44,368 nt of DNA, taken from positions 1 through 44,368 of the forward strand of contig JAFMFM010000012.1 in the NCBI GenBank assembly GCA_017856115.1. Direction: 5' to 3'. Numbering within the stretch: position 1 is the stretch's first letter; the number at the start of each line of letters is the position of its first letter. Below are positions 17,448-26,512 of the stretch, in pieces. The position numbers and the translations under genes were made by a program. The stretch is from Actinomycetota bacterium. Lineage in GTDB: Bacteria; Actinomycetota; Acidimicrobiia; Acidimicrobiales; Ilumatobacteraceae. Below the pieces are notes generated by a model. The model made no database searches, was not told where the DNA came from, and worked only from the letters and a program-made list of their open reading frames with translations.

Positions 17448-18288
17448 TTCCCGTATCGTCGCGGAACTTCGGATCGAGACACGACGGCTCCCGGTAGGGG
17501 GCGTAGTCGAGCGCACGGGCGATGGTTTGAGCAAGCACCGAACGCCCCATGTCGGAGAGATGGATCTTGTCCCTTCCGGTGATGCCCTTCACCTTGGCGA
17601 CGCTCGCCCAATCGAGTACGTGAACGTGGTCGTACCGGTTGGCCACGCTTCTGATCGTGGCGTTCACCGTTTTTTGCGCGTCGCGAAACACTCCCGTGGT
17701 GAGCACGACGGTTTCGACGCCCTCGGTGATGTCGAACATCTGCTCGAATTCCCGCCGAACCGACGATTCGTTGCCCTCGTAGTTGGTTCCGAGGTAGATG
17801 ACCACCACGTCCCACACGGCATCGATTCGGGCCCTCAACACGCGGGTGCCGAACTCGGCGAAACGTCCGGGCTCGGCCTCCACCGCAACCTGCCAACCCA
17901 GCGGGTCGAGCGTTTCGCACATCTCGTTTCCGTACCGTCGTGCCGTCGACGCCAAGATGGAGTCACCCACCAACAACACACGGTTCCCAGTCACGCGACC
18001 GCCCACCGGGCCACCTTCGGGTAATGGCAGTTGCAACTCCACGCCATCGGGCAGGGTGACCGGAGCCCAGAAGTCGTATCCGGGTAAGCGACCCACACCT
18101 TCCAGCACTCCCGACTCGCTCGTGGTGGTTATCTCGCCACACGCAGTCAACGACGCAAGAAGCGCAAGCGACGCCGCGAGTCGGGTCACGTGTCGGGCCA
18201 CGACTCCGGTCATGCGATCCACGCCACGCATGCGATCCACGCTGGGCGTCCGCGAACTTGCGTCGGCACGATCGTGGAAGCGGTTCAT
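17422..18288 (-). CDS. SGNH/GDSL hydrolase-like lipoprotein
   Basis: A 288-residue exported protein. A lipoprotein signal is visible as VTRLAASLALLASLTAC with the lipobox LTAC. The SGNH domain follows: VLLVGDSILAS (Ser block), IYLGTNYEGNES (Gly/Asn block) and DKIHLSDMG (Asp-x-x-His block). Substrate unknown, perhaps acyl groups of envelope polysaccharides. ATG 18288 overlaps the MFS stop as ATGA, so I chose it; ATG 18231 or 18213, nearer the signal peptide, are also possible. The frame stays open far upstream inside the MFS gene but is not coding there. Confidence 0.77.
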   Translation of the reverse strand: MNRFHDRADASSRTPSVDRMRGVDRMTGVVARHVTRLAASLALLASLTACGEITTTSESGVLEGVGRLPGYDFWAPVTLPDGVELQLPLPEGGPVGGRVTGNRVLLVGDSILASTARRYGNEMCETLDPLGWQVAVEAEPGRFAEFGTRVLRARIDAVWDVVVIYLGTNYEGNESSVRREFEQMFDITEGVETVVLTTGVFRDAQKTVNATIRSVANRYDHVHVLDWASVAKVKGITGRDKIHLSDMGRSVLAQTIARALDYAPYREPSCLDPKFRDDTGIRSQSTNP

Positions 18289-19541
18289 GTCGGCTGTAGA
18301 TCTTCGAAACGATCGACGTTTCGCATCTCCTTGAACTTGAACCACCATACGCCCACGATTCCGAGGGTGAGCACACCGCCACCAACCACCGTCGCCGGAA
18401 CGCCGACGGCCTGTGCTGCCACCCCCGACTCGAACGCGCCGAGTTCGTTCGTGGCACCGATGAACACGTTTTCCACCGCGGAAACCCGACCACGTTTGTC
18501 GTCGGGTGTCACCAGCGGAACGATGGAACCACGCACGAACACGCTCACCATGTCGGCGCCGTGCAGAACCATGACGGCGAAGAATGCAATCCAGTAATTG
18601 CGGGTCAGTCCGAGCACGATCGTACCGATGCCGAAAACTGCAACGGCCACCAGCAACCAGCGACCCACGTAGCGACGAAGCGGTCGAACCGCCAAGAGCA
18701 GCGCAACTGCACCCGCACCGATTCCAGCGGAGGCTCGCAGCCATCCGTAGGCGATGTTGCCCACTCCAAGACGCTCTTCGGCGATCACCGGCAACAACGC
18801 GACCGCGCCACCGAACAACACTGCGAACAGATCGAGCGAAATCGCCGCAAAGAGGATCGGTGTACGACGGATGTAGCGGAGGCCCTCCACCGCCGAACGA
18901 AGGGTTGGGCGCTCGACACCTGCGTCGCCGTGCTGCGTTGCCGGCACACGAACACCGGAGAACAACAGGATCGCGGTGGTGATCAAGGCCGATCCAACGC
19001 CGTAGGCAACCACGGGCGACGCCGAGTACAAGAACCCGGACATTGCTGGTCCGACGATTCCCGCCGACGTCCACACGGTGGAGTACAAGGCAATCATTTG
19101 TGGCAAGCGACCTTCGGGCGCGATCGATGCAGCGATGGGACGCATGCTCGGGGCCAGGAATGCACGCGACGCCCCGTAAAGAATTGCAATGAGGAAGATC
19201 GGTGCCACACCGGTCGGCTTCGTCGATGCGTACCACATCAGCAACAGCGCGGAAGCCAACTCGCCGCACATGGCGATTTGGGAAACGCGCTTTCGATTGA
19301 ACCGGTCGGCAACGGTGCCGGTGACGAACACCAGGAGTGCAATGGGGAGGAACTCCGCCAAGCCGAGGAACCCAAGATCCAACTCGCGCCGCGTTATGTC
19401 GTACACCTGCTTGGCCAACGTGGTTACCTGAAGGGAGAGCCCGACGTAGAGCAGCACGTTCGCGCCGATGTAAGCGCCCACCGACGGGGCCCGCAGTACC
19501 TCCAGCACCGACGCTCGCCCCGATGAATGTTGCGGCGTCAC
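18285..19541 (-). CDS. MFS transporter
   Basis: A 418-residue permease with about 12 hydrophobic helices in two halves. The loop VTGTVADRFNRKRVSQIA fits the conserved MFS loop 2-3 signature (GxxaDRxGRkr), and TPDDKRGRVSAVENV matches the second-half equivalent. It resembles enterobactin exporter/MFS-3 types, but the substrate cannot be told. The GTG start is preceded by TAACCT (19556-19551), 9 nt away, on a -10 region shared with the divergent amidase. The SGNH lipoprotein is translationally coupled downstream. Confidence 0.87.
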   Translation of the reverse strand: MTPQHSSGRASVLEVLRAPSVGAYIGANVLLYVGLSLQVTTLAKQVYDITRRELDLGFLGLAEFLPIALLVFVTGTVADRFNRKRVSQIAMCGELASALLLMWYASTKPTGVAPIFLIAILYGASRAFLAPSMRPIAASIAPEGRLPQMIALYSTVWTSAGIVGPAMSGFLYSASPVVAYGVGSALITTAILLFSGVRVPATQHGDAGVERPTLRSAVEGLRYIRRTPILFAAISLDLFAVLFGGAVALLPVIAEERLGVGNIAYGWLRASAGIGAGAVALLLAVRPLRRYVGRWLLVAVAVFGIGTIVLGLTRNYWIAFFAVMVLHGADMVSVFVRGSIVPLVTPDDKRGRVSAVENVFIGATNELGAFESGVAAQAVGVPATVVGGGVLTLGIVGVWWFKFKEMRNVDRFEDLQPT

Positions 19542-19549
19542 GGTCTCAT

Positions 19550-19556
19550 TAGGTTA
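19550..19556. promoter_or_regulatory. Bidirectional core promoter (MFS / amidase)
   Basis: Only 22 bp separate two divergent GTG starts. TAGGTT (19550-19555, plus) ends 8 nt before the amidase GTG, and TAACCT (19556-19551, minus) ends 9 nt before the MFS GTG. The two -10 hexamers are almost the same base pairs read in opposite directions, so the two promoters must compete or alternate. Confidence 0.55.
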
Positions 19557-19563
19557 GTGAGCC

Positions 19564-21021
19564 GTGACCTTGTCGTCGTTCGCTCGCGAGACGCGATTCA
19601 TGTCCGCCATCGACCAAGCGACGCTCGTGCGCGACAAGAAGGTGTCACCGGCGGAGTTGTTGGAAGCGGCAATCGAGCGGTACAACGAGTACAACCCACA
19701 CATCAACGCGGTGAACATCGTGTGGCTGGAACATGCGCGCGAACTCGCAAAAAGAGCCGGCAGCCAGGCATCTCGTGCCCCGTTCCACGGAGTTCCGACG
19801 TTGTTCAAGGACCTCCACACGTTGTACGCGGGACAACCGATTACCAACGGCAACAAGGCGTTGAAGCAGGCGAACTACGTCGCCACGCAGAACACCGTGA
19901 TGGTCGATCGGTACCTCAACGCAGGCTTCGTGCCGTTCGGCCGTACGAACAGTTGCGAGTGGGGCAGTTTGCCGGTGACCGAACCCGAGGCGTGGGGGCC
20001 AACGCGAAATCCCCACGACCTGTCACGCACCTGTGGTGGTTCGAGCGGAGGTTCCGGGGCAGCGGTCGCCGCCGGAATCGTGCCGTTGGCCCACGCCAGT
20101 GATGGTGGTGGGAGCATTCGAATTCCCGCCTCGTGCAACGGCCTCGTCGGATTGAAAACGAGTCGTGGTCGGATCTCGGTGGGGCCACTACGGGACGAGT
20201 TCGGCTTCGGTGTCGAGTTGTGCGTGTCGCACACGGTTGCCGATACCGCAGCGCTGTTGGACGCCGTGCATGGCGCCGATGTCGGTGATGGTGTCGTTGC
20301 GCCGTTGCCTGCGCGAACCTTCAGCAGCGAGGTTGGCGCGCACGTTTCGCCGCTACGCATCGGCTTGCTCGACCACGATCCGCTCGGTGCACACGTGGAT
20401 GTGGAGTGTCGCGATGCTGCTCGAGCCACGGCAAAGTTGTTGGAGTCACTCGGACACCACGTTGAAGAGTCGTACCCGTCGGCGATGGGCGATGCGACGT
20501 TTCCGCCCCGATTCGGTGCGATGTGGGCAACCAATCAAGCGGTGTCCCGCGATGCACTTGCCGGCATGTTGAACCGACCCGTCACACGTGACGACATCGA
20601 GGCCGTCAATTGGGCACAGGCGGAGTATGCATCGAAGGCTTCCGCTCTGGACTACGCAAAGGCGATGAACGCTGCGGCCACGTTCCGTCGTGCGCTCGCC
20701 CAGTGGTGGCACGACGGGTTCGATCTGTTGCTCACCCCCACGCTTGCCCGCCTCCCCTTCCCGATCGGCTCGTTCACCAACGACCCCGGCGACCCGCTGA
20801 AACCGTCACGACTCGCCAGCGAGTGGGTTCGCTTCACCGCTCAGTTCAACATGTCGGGTCAGCCGGCAATCAGCCTCCCCTTGGCGCGCACGCCGGCCGG
20901 CCTGCCCATCGGTGTGCAGCTGGTGGCTGCCTACGGTCGCGAAGACCTGCTCCTGCGAGTGGCGTCGCAACTCGAGACGGCATCGCCGTGGAAGAGCTTC
21001 ACACCGACCGCGGTCGGCTGA
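19564..21021 (+). CDS. Amidase (amidase signature family)
   Basis: A 485-residue amidase signature enzyme with the Ser-cisSer-Lys triad: Lys in LFKDLHTLY, the Gly/Ser-rich TCGGSSGGSGAAVAAG, and Ser in DGGGSIRIPASCNGL. It hydrolyses carboxylic amides; the exact substrate is unknown. It is not part of a gatCAB cluster, and the C-terminus (NMSGQPAISLPLARTPAGLP) is that of generic amidases. GTG 19564 follows the shared -10 by 8 nt; an internal ATG at 19603 is less likely. Confidence 0.88.
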   Translation: MTLSSFARETRFMSAIDQATLVRDKKVSPAELLEAAIERYNEYNPHINAVNIVWLEHARELAKRAGSQASRAPFHGVPTLFKDLHTLYAGQPITNGNKALKQANYVATQNTVMVDRYLNAGFVPFGRTNSCEWGSLPVTEPEAWGPTRNPHDLSRTCGGSSGGSGAAVAAGIVPLAHASDGGGSIRIPASCNGLVGLKTSRGRISVGPLRDEFGFGVELCVSHTVADTAALLDAVHGADVGDGVVAPLPARTFSSEVGAHVSPLRIGLLDHDPLGAHVDVECRDAARATAKLLESLGHHVEESYPSAMGDATFPPRFGAMWATNQAVSRDALAGMLNRPVTRDDIEAVNWAQAEYASKASALDYAKAMNAAATFRRALAQWWHDGFDLLLTPTLARLPFPIGSFTNDPGDPLKPSRLASEWVRFTAQFNMSGQPAISLPLARTPAGLPIGVQLVAAYGREDLLLRVASQLETASPWKSFTPTAVG

Positions 21022-21097
21022 CCATACGATTCGCGTCGGGCCACGCCTGCACACCTCCGACTCCTCGCGCCCACGGAGTCGCCAGTAACCTCGGCGT

Positions 21098-21292
21098 ATG
21101 CGCGTACGAGTGGATGCCGATTCCTGCCAGGGCCAGCAGATGTGTTCGATTGCTGCTCCGGAAATCTTCGGTAGCGACGAACTCGGTCACGCAACCGTAT
21201 TGATCGAGGGAGACGTTCCCGTGGAACTGCAGGCCAAGGCACGTCGTGCCCAGGCCAACTGTCCGGAAGACGCCATCATCATCGAGGAGTAA
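21098..21292 (+). CDS. 3Fe-4S ferredoxin, P450 redox partner
   Basis: A 64-residue ferredoxin with only three cysteines: Cys10, Cys16 and Cys55 (C-x5-C ... CP). The position that would hold the fourth ligand is Ala20, the hallmark of the 3Fe-4S ferredoxins that feed actinobacterial cytochromes P450. The P450 gene starts 2 nt after its stop. Leaderless start: TAACCT at 21086-21091, 6 nt before the ATG, so this promoter probably drives both genes. Confidence 0.92.
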   Translation: MRVRVDADSCQGQQMCSIAAPEIFGSDELGHATVLIEGDVPVELQAKARRAQANCPEDAIIIEE

Positions 21293-21294
21293 CC

Positions 21295-22512
21295 ATGACA
21301 ACGTTGGAAGAGAACTCCGGTCCCGTCAACGACCCGACCACCGACTACAACATCTTCGATCCCGAATTCGTGCGCGACCCGTATCCCACGATGACCGAGA
21401 TTCGCGAGTCCGGATGCCCCATCGCCCACAGCAATCGCTGGGGTGGCTCGTGGTTCCCGACTCGCTACGAGGACGTGGTGGCGATCGCCCAGGAACACGA
21501 GATCTTCACCTCGCGCGACATCATCGTGGTGCCCCGCTCCGCCGCGCAAGCCGAGGGTCCGTATGCGGGCGTCGCTGCGCCACCCATCACCAGCGACCCA
21601 CCCGACCACCACTGGCATCGTCGCTTGATCCTTCCGATCTTTTCACCCCAGTCGGTGGCGAAGTACGAGCAGGGCACCCGTGATCTCTGCAACAAACTCA
21701 TCGACGGCTTCATCGCAAAAGGTGAGGCCGATGCAGGTACCGACTACGCCCAACAAATCCCCGTGCGCGTCATCGCCACCATGCTCGGTGTCCCCACCGA
21801 AATGGCGGACGAGTTCACCGGGTGGGTGCGCGGTGTGCTCGAAGTTGGCCTCACCGATCCCAAGGTGCGCCTCGAGAGTCGGCTCAAGATCCTGAATTTC
21901 TTCCGCCAACAGTTGGATGACCGACGTGCCAATCCACGCGAGGACGACCTCATCACGGACCTGCTCAACTCGGGCGACAAGTACCCGGTCACGGATCAGT
22001 ACGTGCTTGGTGTCTGCAATCTCATGCTGGTTGCCGGTATCGACACCACGTGGAGTGCCATCGGATCATCGCTCTGGCACATGGCGCAACATCCGGAACA
22101 TCGCAAACAGTTGCGCGACAACCCAGAACTGTGGCCGACCGCCATCGAGGAGTTGCTCCGTGCCTATTCGCCGGTCACCATGGCCCGAATCGTGGACCGC
22201 GACACCGAATTCCAGGGATGTCCGATGAAGGCCGGTGACCGCATCTTGATGTCGTTCCCCGCCGCCAACCGGGACCCCCGACAGTTTGAGCAGCCCAACG
22301 AGGTGATCCTGGACCGCGAGCACAACCGCCATGTGGCGTTCGGTTCCGGCATCCACCGATGTGCAGGTTCCAACCTTGCCCGATTGGAACTGCGCGTGGC
22401 ACTGCAGGTCTGGCTGGAGCGCATTCCCGAGTTCTCCCTCGTCGACCCCGCCACGGTGACCTGGGCTGGCGGACAGGTGCACGGTCCGCGCGTGTGTCGC
22501 GTGCGCTTCTAG
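21295..22512 (+). CDS. Cytochrome P450
   Basis: A 405-residue bacterial P450. The I-helix oxygen-activation motif is VAGIDTTWSA, the K-helix ExxR is EELLR, and the heme-binding loop FGSGIHRCAGSNLARLE supplies the thiolate Cys. An N-terminal DPYPTMTEIRESGCP region and substrate-recognition segments resemble CYP107/CYP105-like soluble enzymes; family and substrate cannot be set by eye. It receives electrons from the 3Fe-4S ferredoxin immediately upstream. No ferredoxin reductase is in this window. Confidence 0.95.
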   Translation: MTTLEENSGPVNDPTTDYNIFDPEFVRDPYPTMTEIRESGCPIAHSNRWGGSWFPTRYEDVVAIAQEHEIFTSRDIIVVPRSAAQAEGPYAGVAAPPITSDPPDHHWHRRLILPIFSPQSVAKYEQGTRDLCNKLIDGFIAKGEADAGTDYAQQIPVRVIATMLGVPTEMADEFTGWVRGVLEVGLTDPKVRLESRLKILNFFRQQLDDRRANPREDDLITDLLNSGDKYPVTDQYVLGVCNLMLVAGIDTTWSAIGSSLWHMAQHPEHRKQLRDNPELWPTAIEELLRAYSPVTMARIVDRDTEFQGCPMKAGDRILMSFPAANRDPRQFEQPNEVILDREHNRHVAFGSGIHRCAGSNLARLELRVALQVWLERIPEFSLVDPATVTWAGGQVHGPRVCRVRF

Positions 22513-22576
22513 GGCCCTTTCGCCCCGTACCGGCATCACCCGACCATCCACCACCCGTGTAATAGGGTGGGCGTCT

Positions 22577-22927
22577 ATGAAGAAAAACGAACTAATCAAC
22601 GCAGTAGCAATCCACGCAGACGTCGAGAGGAAAGTGGCGAAAGCCGTCATCGAGGGAACCGTCGATGTCATCCTGGCCAATGTGGCCAAGGGTGAGATCG
22701 TCAACATCTCGGGCTTCGCCAAGTTCTTCAAGAAGAAGCGCCCAGCACGTATCGGTCGCAACCCGGCAACGGGTGAGCAGATCCAGATCAAGGCGAAGAC
22801 CGTCGCCAAGATCACCGCGCTGAAGGGCTTCAAGGACATCGCGCTTGGCGTTGCACCTGCTCCAAAACTCAACTCAGCGCGCAAGGCTTCGGCCCCAGCG
22901 AAGAAACCCGCAAAGAAGAAGCGCTAA
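22577..22927 (+). CDS. hup: HU-family DNA-binding protein with lysine-rich C-terminal tail
   Basis: A 116-residue HU protein. The HU core spans about residues 1-92: MKKNELINAVA, ISGFAKFFKKKR, and the DNA-binding arm region IGRNPATGEQIQI. A basic Ala/Lys/Pro tail (ARKASAPAKKPAKKKR) follows, a shorter version of the H1-like tail of mycobacterial HupB. It compacts and organises the nucleoid. The upstream TAATAG/TAGGGT run at 22560-22568 could be a -10 giving a very short leader. A second HU without tail is encoded at 34567-34848. Confidence 0.92.
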   Translation: MKKNELINAVAIHADVERKVAKAVIEGTVDVILANVAKGEIVNISGFAKFFKKKRPARIGRNPATGEQIQIKAKTVAKITALKGFKDIALGVAPAPKLNSARKASAPAKKPAKKKR

Positions 22928-22944
22928 ACCCGCTCTTTCTTCGT

Positions 22945-22987
22945 CGCCGACGGGTCGTTCGCGAGCAATCGCAGCGTCCCGTCGGCG
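22945..22987 (+). terminator. Stem-loop after the HU gene
   Basis: A perfect 10-bp inverted repeat (22945-22954 and 22978-22987) with a 23-nt loop. No U-run follows, so it may be a weak terminator or an RNA-stabilising structure. It ends 2 nt before the GAGGG ribosome binding site of the aminotransferase gene. Confidence 0.45.
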
Positions 22988-23000
22988 CGAGGGTACTTCT

Positions 23001-24149
23001 GTGGCCCTCGTTCCTCCCACCGAGTGGAGCATCGACTCCTCGGTCCGCTACCTCAACCACGGTTCGTTCGGCGCCGTCCCCCGAGAGGTGACCGCTGCAC
23101 AGCTCTCCATTCGCGAGGAGATGGAACGCAATCCGAACTTGTTCTTTCGCTCGCAACTCCCTTCGTTGGTGCGACGAGCTCGCGACCGATGCGCCCGCGA
23201 ACTCGGCACGGTGGAAGAACGGCTCGCGTTCGTACCCAACGCGTCGCAAGGTGTGATTACCGCGGCCGCAGCTGTGGTGCGTCGCGGTTCACGAATGGTG
23301 ACGATGGCATCGAACTACGGGGGCGTCGTGCTCGGCTTGCGCGCACTCGCGGCACGAGCCGACGCTGAATTGCGTGAGATTGCGGCTACGCCGCCCGCGA
23401 CCGCCACGCCGCAGTCGTGCGTCAGCGATGTGGTCGATCAGCTCCGCGATGCCGACGTGCTTGTGCTCGACCACATCGTCGCCACCAGCGCACAATTGAA
23501 TCCCGTGGCCGATATCGCGCGGGCAGTGCGAGCGCTACGACCCGAGTGTTTCATCGTCGTCGATGCGGCACATGCGGCCGGGCAGGTGCATCCGCCGATT
23601 CCCGACGGCGTCGACGCGTGGGTGAGCAACTTCCACAAGTGGGTTGCAGCCCCCCGACCATCGGCGGCGCTGGTGGCGATATCCGATCGAGCCGCCGGGG
23701 TGCTCGAGCCTCTCGCCGGAAGCTGGAACTCCGAGTTGGGGTTCCCGTCGTCGTTCGACACGCAGGGCACGTCGGATTTGTCGGCCTATCTCGCCACCCC
23801 GGCAGCCTTCGACTTTCTTGCGCGATGGCCACGCGAGCAACGCGATCGGCATTGTCGCGAGACGGTGGGTGCTGCGGCCGACATGCTCGCCGCGGCGTGG
23901 GATGTGCGATTGCCAACCCACCAGCAACTGCGGTCGCCGTACATGCGCTTCGTGCCGTTTCCCGGCGAACGATGCCTCACGACCGAACAAGAGCAGGCCG
24001 TAGTGATTGCTGCACGGCAACTGGTTGGGGCCGAGATTGCGGTGACGAGCCCGGGCGGCATCAGCGGGGTGCGACTCTCGGCGTTCTTGTACAACGACGT
24101 CACCGACTACGAATGCTTGCGCGACGTACCGTCGCTGCTGCCGCGCTGA
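23001..24149 (+). CDS. Class V aminotransferase (isopenicillin N epimerase-like)
   Basis: A 382-residue fold-type I PLP enzyme. NHGSFGAVPREV near the start, PNASQGVITAAA, VDAAHAAGQ (cofactor Asp) and the Schiff-base lysine in SNFHKWVAAPRP are all present, and the C-terminal domain is complete. It most resembles isopenicillin N epimerase/cysteine desulfurase-like proteins; no beta-lactam genes are nearby, so the substrate is open. GTG 23001 follows a GAGGG ribosome binding site (22989-22993) by 7 nt. The frame upstream overlaps the HU gene and is not real. Confidence 0.83.
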   Translation: MALVPPTEWSIDSSVRYLNHGSFGAVPREVTAAQLSIREEMERNPNLFFRSQLPSLVRRARDRCARELGTVEERLAFVPNASQGVITAAAAVVRRGSRMVTMASNYGGVVLGLRALAARADAELREIAATPPATATPQSCVSDVVDQLRDADVLVLDHIVATSAQLNPVADIARAVRALRPECFIVVDAAHAAGQVHPPIPDGVDAWVSNFHKWVAAPRPSAALVAISDRAAGVLEPLAGSWNSELGFPSSFDTQGTSDLSAYLATPAAFDFLARWPREQRDRHCRETVGAAADMLAAAWDVRLPTHQQLRSPYMRFVPFPGERCLTTEQEQAVVIAARQLVGAEIAVTSPGGISGVRLSAFLYNDVTDYECLRDVPSLLPR

Positions 24150-24195
24150 CCGCCGAGCCTGCTACCGCGCTGACCGCGCCGACATTCGACGTTGG

Positions 24196-24268
24196 CACTC
24201 CCAACGGGATTTGAACCCGTGCCGCAGCCTTGAGAGGGCTGTGTCCTAGGCCGCTAGACGATGGGAGC
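24196..24268 (-). tRNA. tRNA-Glu (anticodon CUC)
   Basis: A 73-nt cloverleaf on the reverse strand. The acceptor arm GCTCCCA/TGGGAGT has one G-U pair; the discriminator is G. The anticodon arm is CAGCC-CUCUCAA-GGCUG, giving CUC. The T arm is CGGGTTCAAATCCCG. CCA is not encoded. Confidence 0.93.
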
Positions 24269-24297
24269 CTGAACGGGTCACCACGCTATCGCTGTGG

Positions 24298-24369
24298 TTG
24301 GGGAGCAAGGAATCGAACCCTGAATAACAGATCCAGAATCTGCTGTGTTGCCAGTTACACCACTCCCCA
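24298..24369 (-). tRNA. tRNA-Gln (anticodon CUG)
   Basis: A 72-nt cloverleaf on the reverse strand with acceptor TGGGGAG/CTCCCCA and discriminator A. The anticodon arm is GCAGA-UUCUGGA-UCUGU, giving CUG. The U1-A72 pair is typical of bacterial tRNA-Gln. It lies 29 nt upstream of the tRNA-Glu gene on the same strand, and both are downstream of gltX. Confidence 0.93.
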
Positions 24370-24383
24370 GAGTGTTGCGTGGT

Positions 24384-25046
24384 TCATTGTAGCCACGACT
24401 CCAGTTGACGAAACCCCGTGATGCGGCCCACCATGATGCCGAGTGCTTCACGAACGTTGCGCCGCAACGCTCCAAGACCACTCACCACACCGTCTCTCGT
24501 GGCTGATACCTCGACGTCCAAGCCCAACTCGCCGGACACCAACTGTGCACGCTTGAGGTGGTAGGGATCACTCACCAACACCAGTCGCTTCCACTGATTG
24601 AGGCGAGCGGTATCTCGTACCGCCTCGAGCGACTGGTACGTCGATGCCCCGAGTGACTCGATGAAGATTGCAGTCGGCGGTACTCCCTGCGAAACGAGGT
24701 AATCACGACTCGCCTCTGCTTCGGTGAAGCGGTCGCCGAGCTGCTTGCCGCCGGTCACCACGACCACCGGCGCAACCGGCACGCTCCAGAGCGCCACCAC
24801 GTGGTCCAGTCGCGCCCGAAGTTGGGGCGAGGGTCGCCCGTCGTACTGGGCCGCACCGAGCACCACGATCGCATCCACGGTGCGTTGCATGCGAACGAAC
24901 GATTCGTTCCGCCCGGTATCCCACACCTGCGCGAGCGACACCAGGAAGTACAAGATCAACGAGGTTGCCGTTACCAGCGACACCACCACCGCGCGACGTG
25001 GCACGTCCGACGGCACGTCGTCAACCTGCGCGTGTGAGTGCGGCAT
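24384..25046 (-). CDS. YdcF family protein (DUF218)
   Basis: A 220-residue protein with one N-terminal transmembrane helix ([20 protein letters not shown]) and a DUF218/YdcF domain outside: [60 protein letters not shown] and [11 protein letters not shown]. Family members are envelope-associated, and some relate to cell-wall intermediates (SanA/ElyC); the activity is not established. ATG 25046 overlaps the gltX end by 26 bp, so it is co-transcribed with gltX. The longer frame to 25112 lies wholly inside gltX. Confidence 0.83.
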   Translation of the reverse strand: MPHSHAQVDDVPSDVPRRAVVVSLVTATSLILYFLVSLAQVWDTGRNESFVRMQRTVDAIVVLGAAQYDGRPSPQLRARLDHVVALWSVPVAPVVVVTGGKQLGDRFTEAEASRDYLVSQGVPPTAIFIESLGASTYQSLEAVRDTARLNQWKRLVLVSDPYHLKRAQLVSGELGLDVEVSATRDGVVSGLGALRRNVREALGIMVGRITGFRQLESWLQ

Positions 25047-26475
25047 CCACGCGACGCAGGGTCTCGTCGCGACCCAGCACCTCGAGTGACTCGAACAACG
25101 GTGGGCCGACACTGCGTCCGGTGGTTGCCACGCGAAGCGGCGCCTGCAGTTTGCCGAGTTTCACTCCGTGTTCGACACCAACCGCCTCAACGACGGCCTT
25201 CAGCGCGTCAGAGCCCCACTCACCAACCGAGATGCGATCGCGAATCGCCCGCAACGCGGGTACCGCCCACTGCGCCGCGAACGCCTTGTCGAACGCCACG
25301 GAGTCGATCGGCGCGTCGGGCAGGAACAGGAAGTCGACCATCGCGGGCACCTCCGACAGCAACGCCACACGGGTCTGCACGTGCGGGGCGATCCGCAGGA
25401 ACACGGAACGATCGAATCGCTCTGCCGGCCATGGTGCAGAGGGCGGGTCGCCGACGGCCGCAACCGCGGTGCGAACACCCGTCAACCAGGGATCGCACGC
25501 AGCGACGAACTGATCGATGCTCAATTTGCGAATGTAGTCGCCGTTGAAGGAATTCAACTTCTTGATGTCGAAGAACGCCGACGAGTGGTTGACCGCCGAC
25601 AACTTGAACTCGCGAACGATGGTGGCGAAGTCGACGATTTCCACGTCTCCGGGAGGTGCCCAGCCCAGTGTCATGAGGTAGTTCACCATGGCTTCCGGCA
25701 GCACGCCCTCATCGCGATACTGCTCGAGCGCCACTTTGTCGCGCCGCTTGGAGAGCTTCTTTCGCTGTTCGTTCACCAAGACGGGTACGTGCGCCCATAC
25801 GGGCACGCGACCGGCGAGAGCCTCCCAGAGCATCTGTTGCTTGGGTGTATTGGGAAGGTGTTCCTCGGCGCGCACCACGTGGGTGATGTTCATCGTGAGA
25901 TCGTCCACCACGTTGGCGAGGTTGAAGATTGGTGAACCGTTGCCACGCAGCAGCACGAAATCCTCGAGCGTTGCATTGTCGAACTCCACCCGACCGCGCA
26001 CTTCGTCGTGCACCACCGTGACACCTTCCGGAACCCGAAAACGCAGAACACGGCCCGGTCCTGCCTCCAGGTTCCGGTCGCGGGAGAAGCCGTCGTACCC
26101 CGGTTTGCCGGATGCCTTGGCGCGCTCTTGAATCTGCTCCGAGGTGAGGTCGCAGTAGTAGGCACGTCCCGATTCGAACAGCCTGTGCGCCGCCGCCACG
26201 TGGGCAGCAGCATTCGCCGACTGGAAGTACGGACCTTCAAAGTGCGGATCATTACCATTGATGCCGATCCATGCGAGGGCATCGATGATGCCCTGGGTCC
26301 ACTGCGGTTCGTTGCGTGATTCATCGGTGTCCTCGATGCGCAACACGAATACTCCGTTGGTCTGCAGCGCCAGAATCCAGTTGTACAGTGCCGTGCGAGC
26401 ACCACCCACATGGAAAAAACCGGTCGGTGACGGTGCGAATCGGTAGCGGGGAGTGCCATTCACCACGTTCGACAC
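25021..26475 (-). CDS. gltX: Glutamyl-tRNA synthetase
   Basis: A 484-residue class Ib synthetase charging tRNA with glutamate. The HIGH-type motif sits in [19 protein letters not shown] and the KMSKS-type motif is KKLSKRRD. The anticodon-binding domain is complete. Cells without glutaminyl-tRNA synthetase use a non-discriminating GluRS that also charges tRNA-Gln; both tRNA genes lie directly downstream. GTG 26475 is chosen because TAGTGT (26489-26484) sits 8 nt upstream; GTG 26487 and TTG 26499 are alternatives. Confidence 0.95.
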   Translation of the reverse strand: MSNVVNGTPRYRFAPSPTGFFHVGGARTALYNWILALQTNGVFVLRIEDTDESRNEPQWTQGIIDALAWIGINGNDPHFEGPYFQSANAAAHVAAAHRLFESGRAYYCDLTSEQIQERAKASGKPGYDGFSRDRNLEAGPGRVLRFRVPEGVTVVHDEVRGRVEFDNATLEDFVLLRGNGSPIFNLANVVDDLTMNITHVVRAEEHLPNTPKQQMLWEALAGRVPVWAHVPVLVNEQRKKLSKRRDKVALEQYRDEGVLPEAMVNYLMTLGWAPPGDVEIVDFATIVREFKLSAVNHSSAFFDIKKLNSFNGDYIRKLSIDQFVAACDPWLTGVRTAVAAVGDPPSAPWPAERFDRSVFLRIAPHVQTRVALLSEVPAMVDFLFLPDAPIDSVAFDKAFAAQWAVPALRAIRDRISVGEWGSDALKAVVEAVGVEHGVKLGKLQAPLRVATTGRSVGPPLFESLEVLGRDETLRRVDAALTRAG

Positions 26476-26483
26476 GACGTGTG

Positions 26484-26506
26484 ACACTAACTGCCGCAAC
26501 TAGGTT
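26484..26506. promoter_or_regulatory. Divergent leaderless promoters (gltX / VIT transporter)
   Basis: TAGTGT (26489-26484, minus) ends 8 nt before the gltX GTG, and TAGGTT (26501-26506, plus) ends 6 nt before the VIT GTG. The whole divergent region between the starts is 37 bp. Confidence 0.5.
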
Positions 26507-26512
26507 GGAGGC

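Noticed and set aside
18289-19269. Long open frame upstream of the SGNH lipoprotein
   Set aside because: It lies antiparallel-free inside the MFS gene in another frame, is Arg/Cys-rich and has no signal peptide; the lipobox signal marks the true N-terminus downstream.
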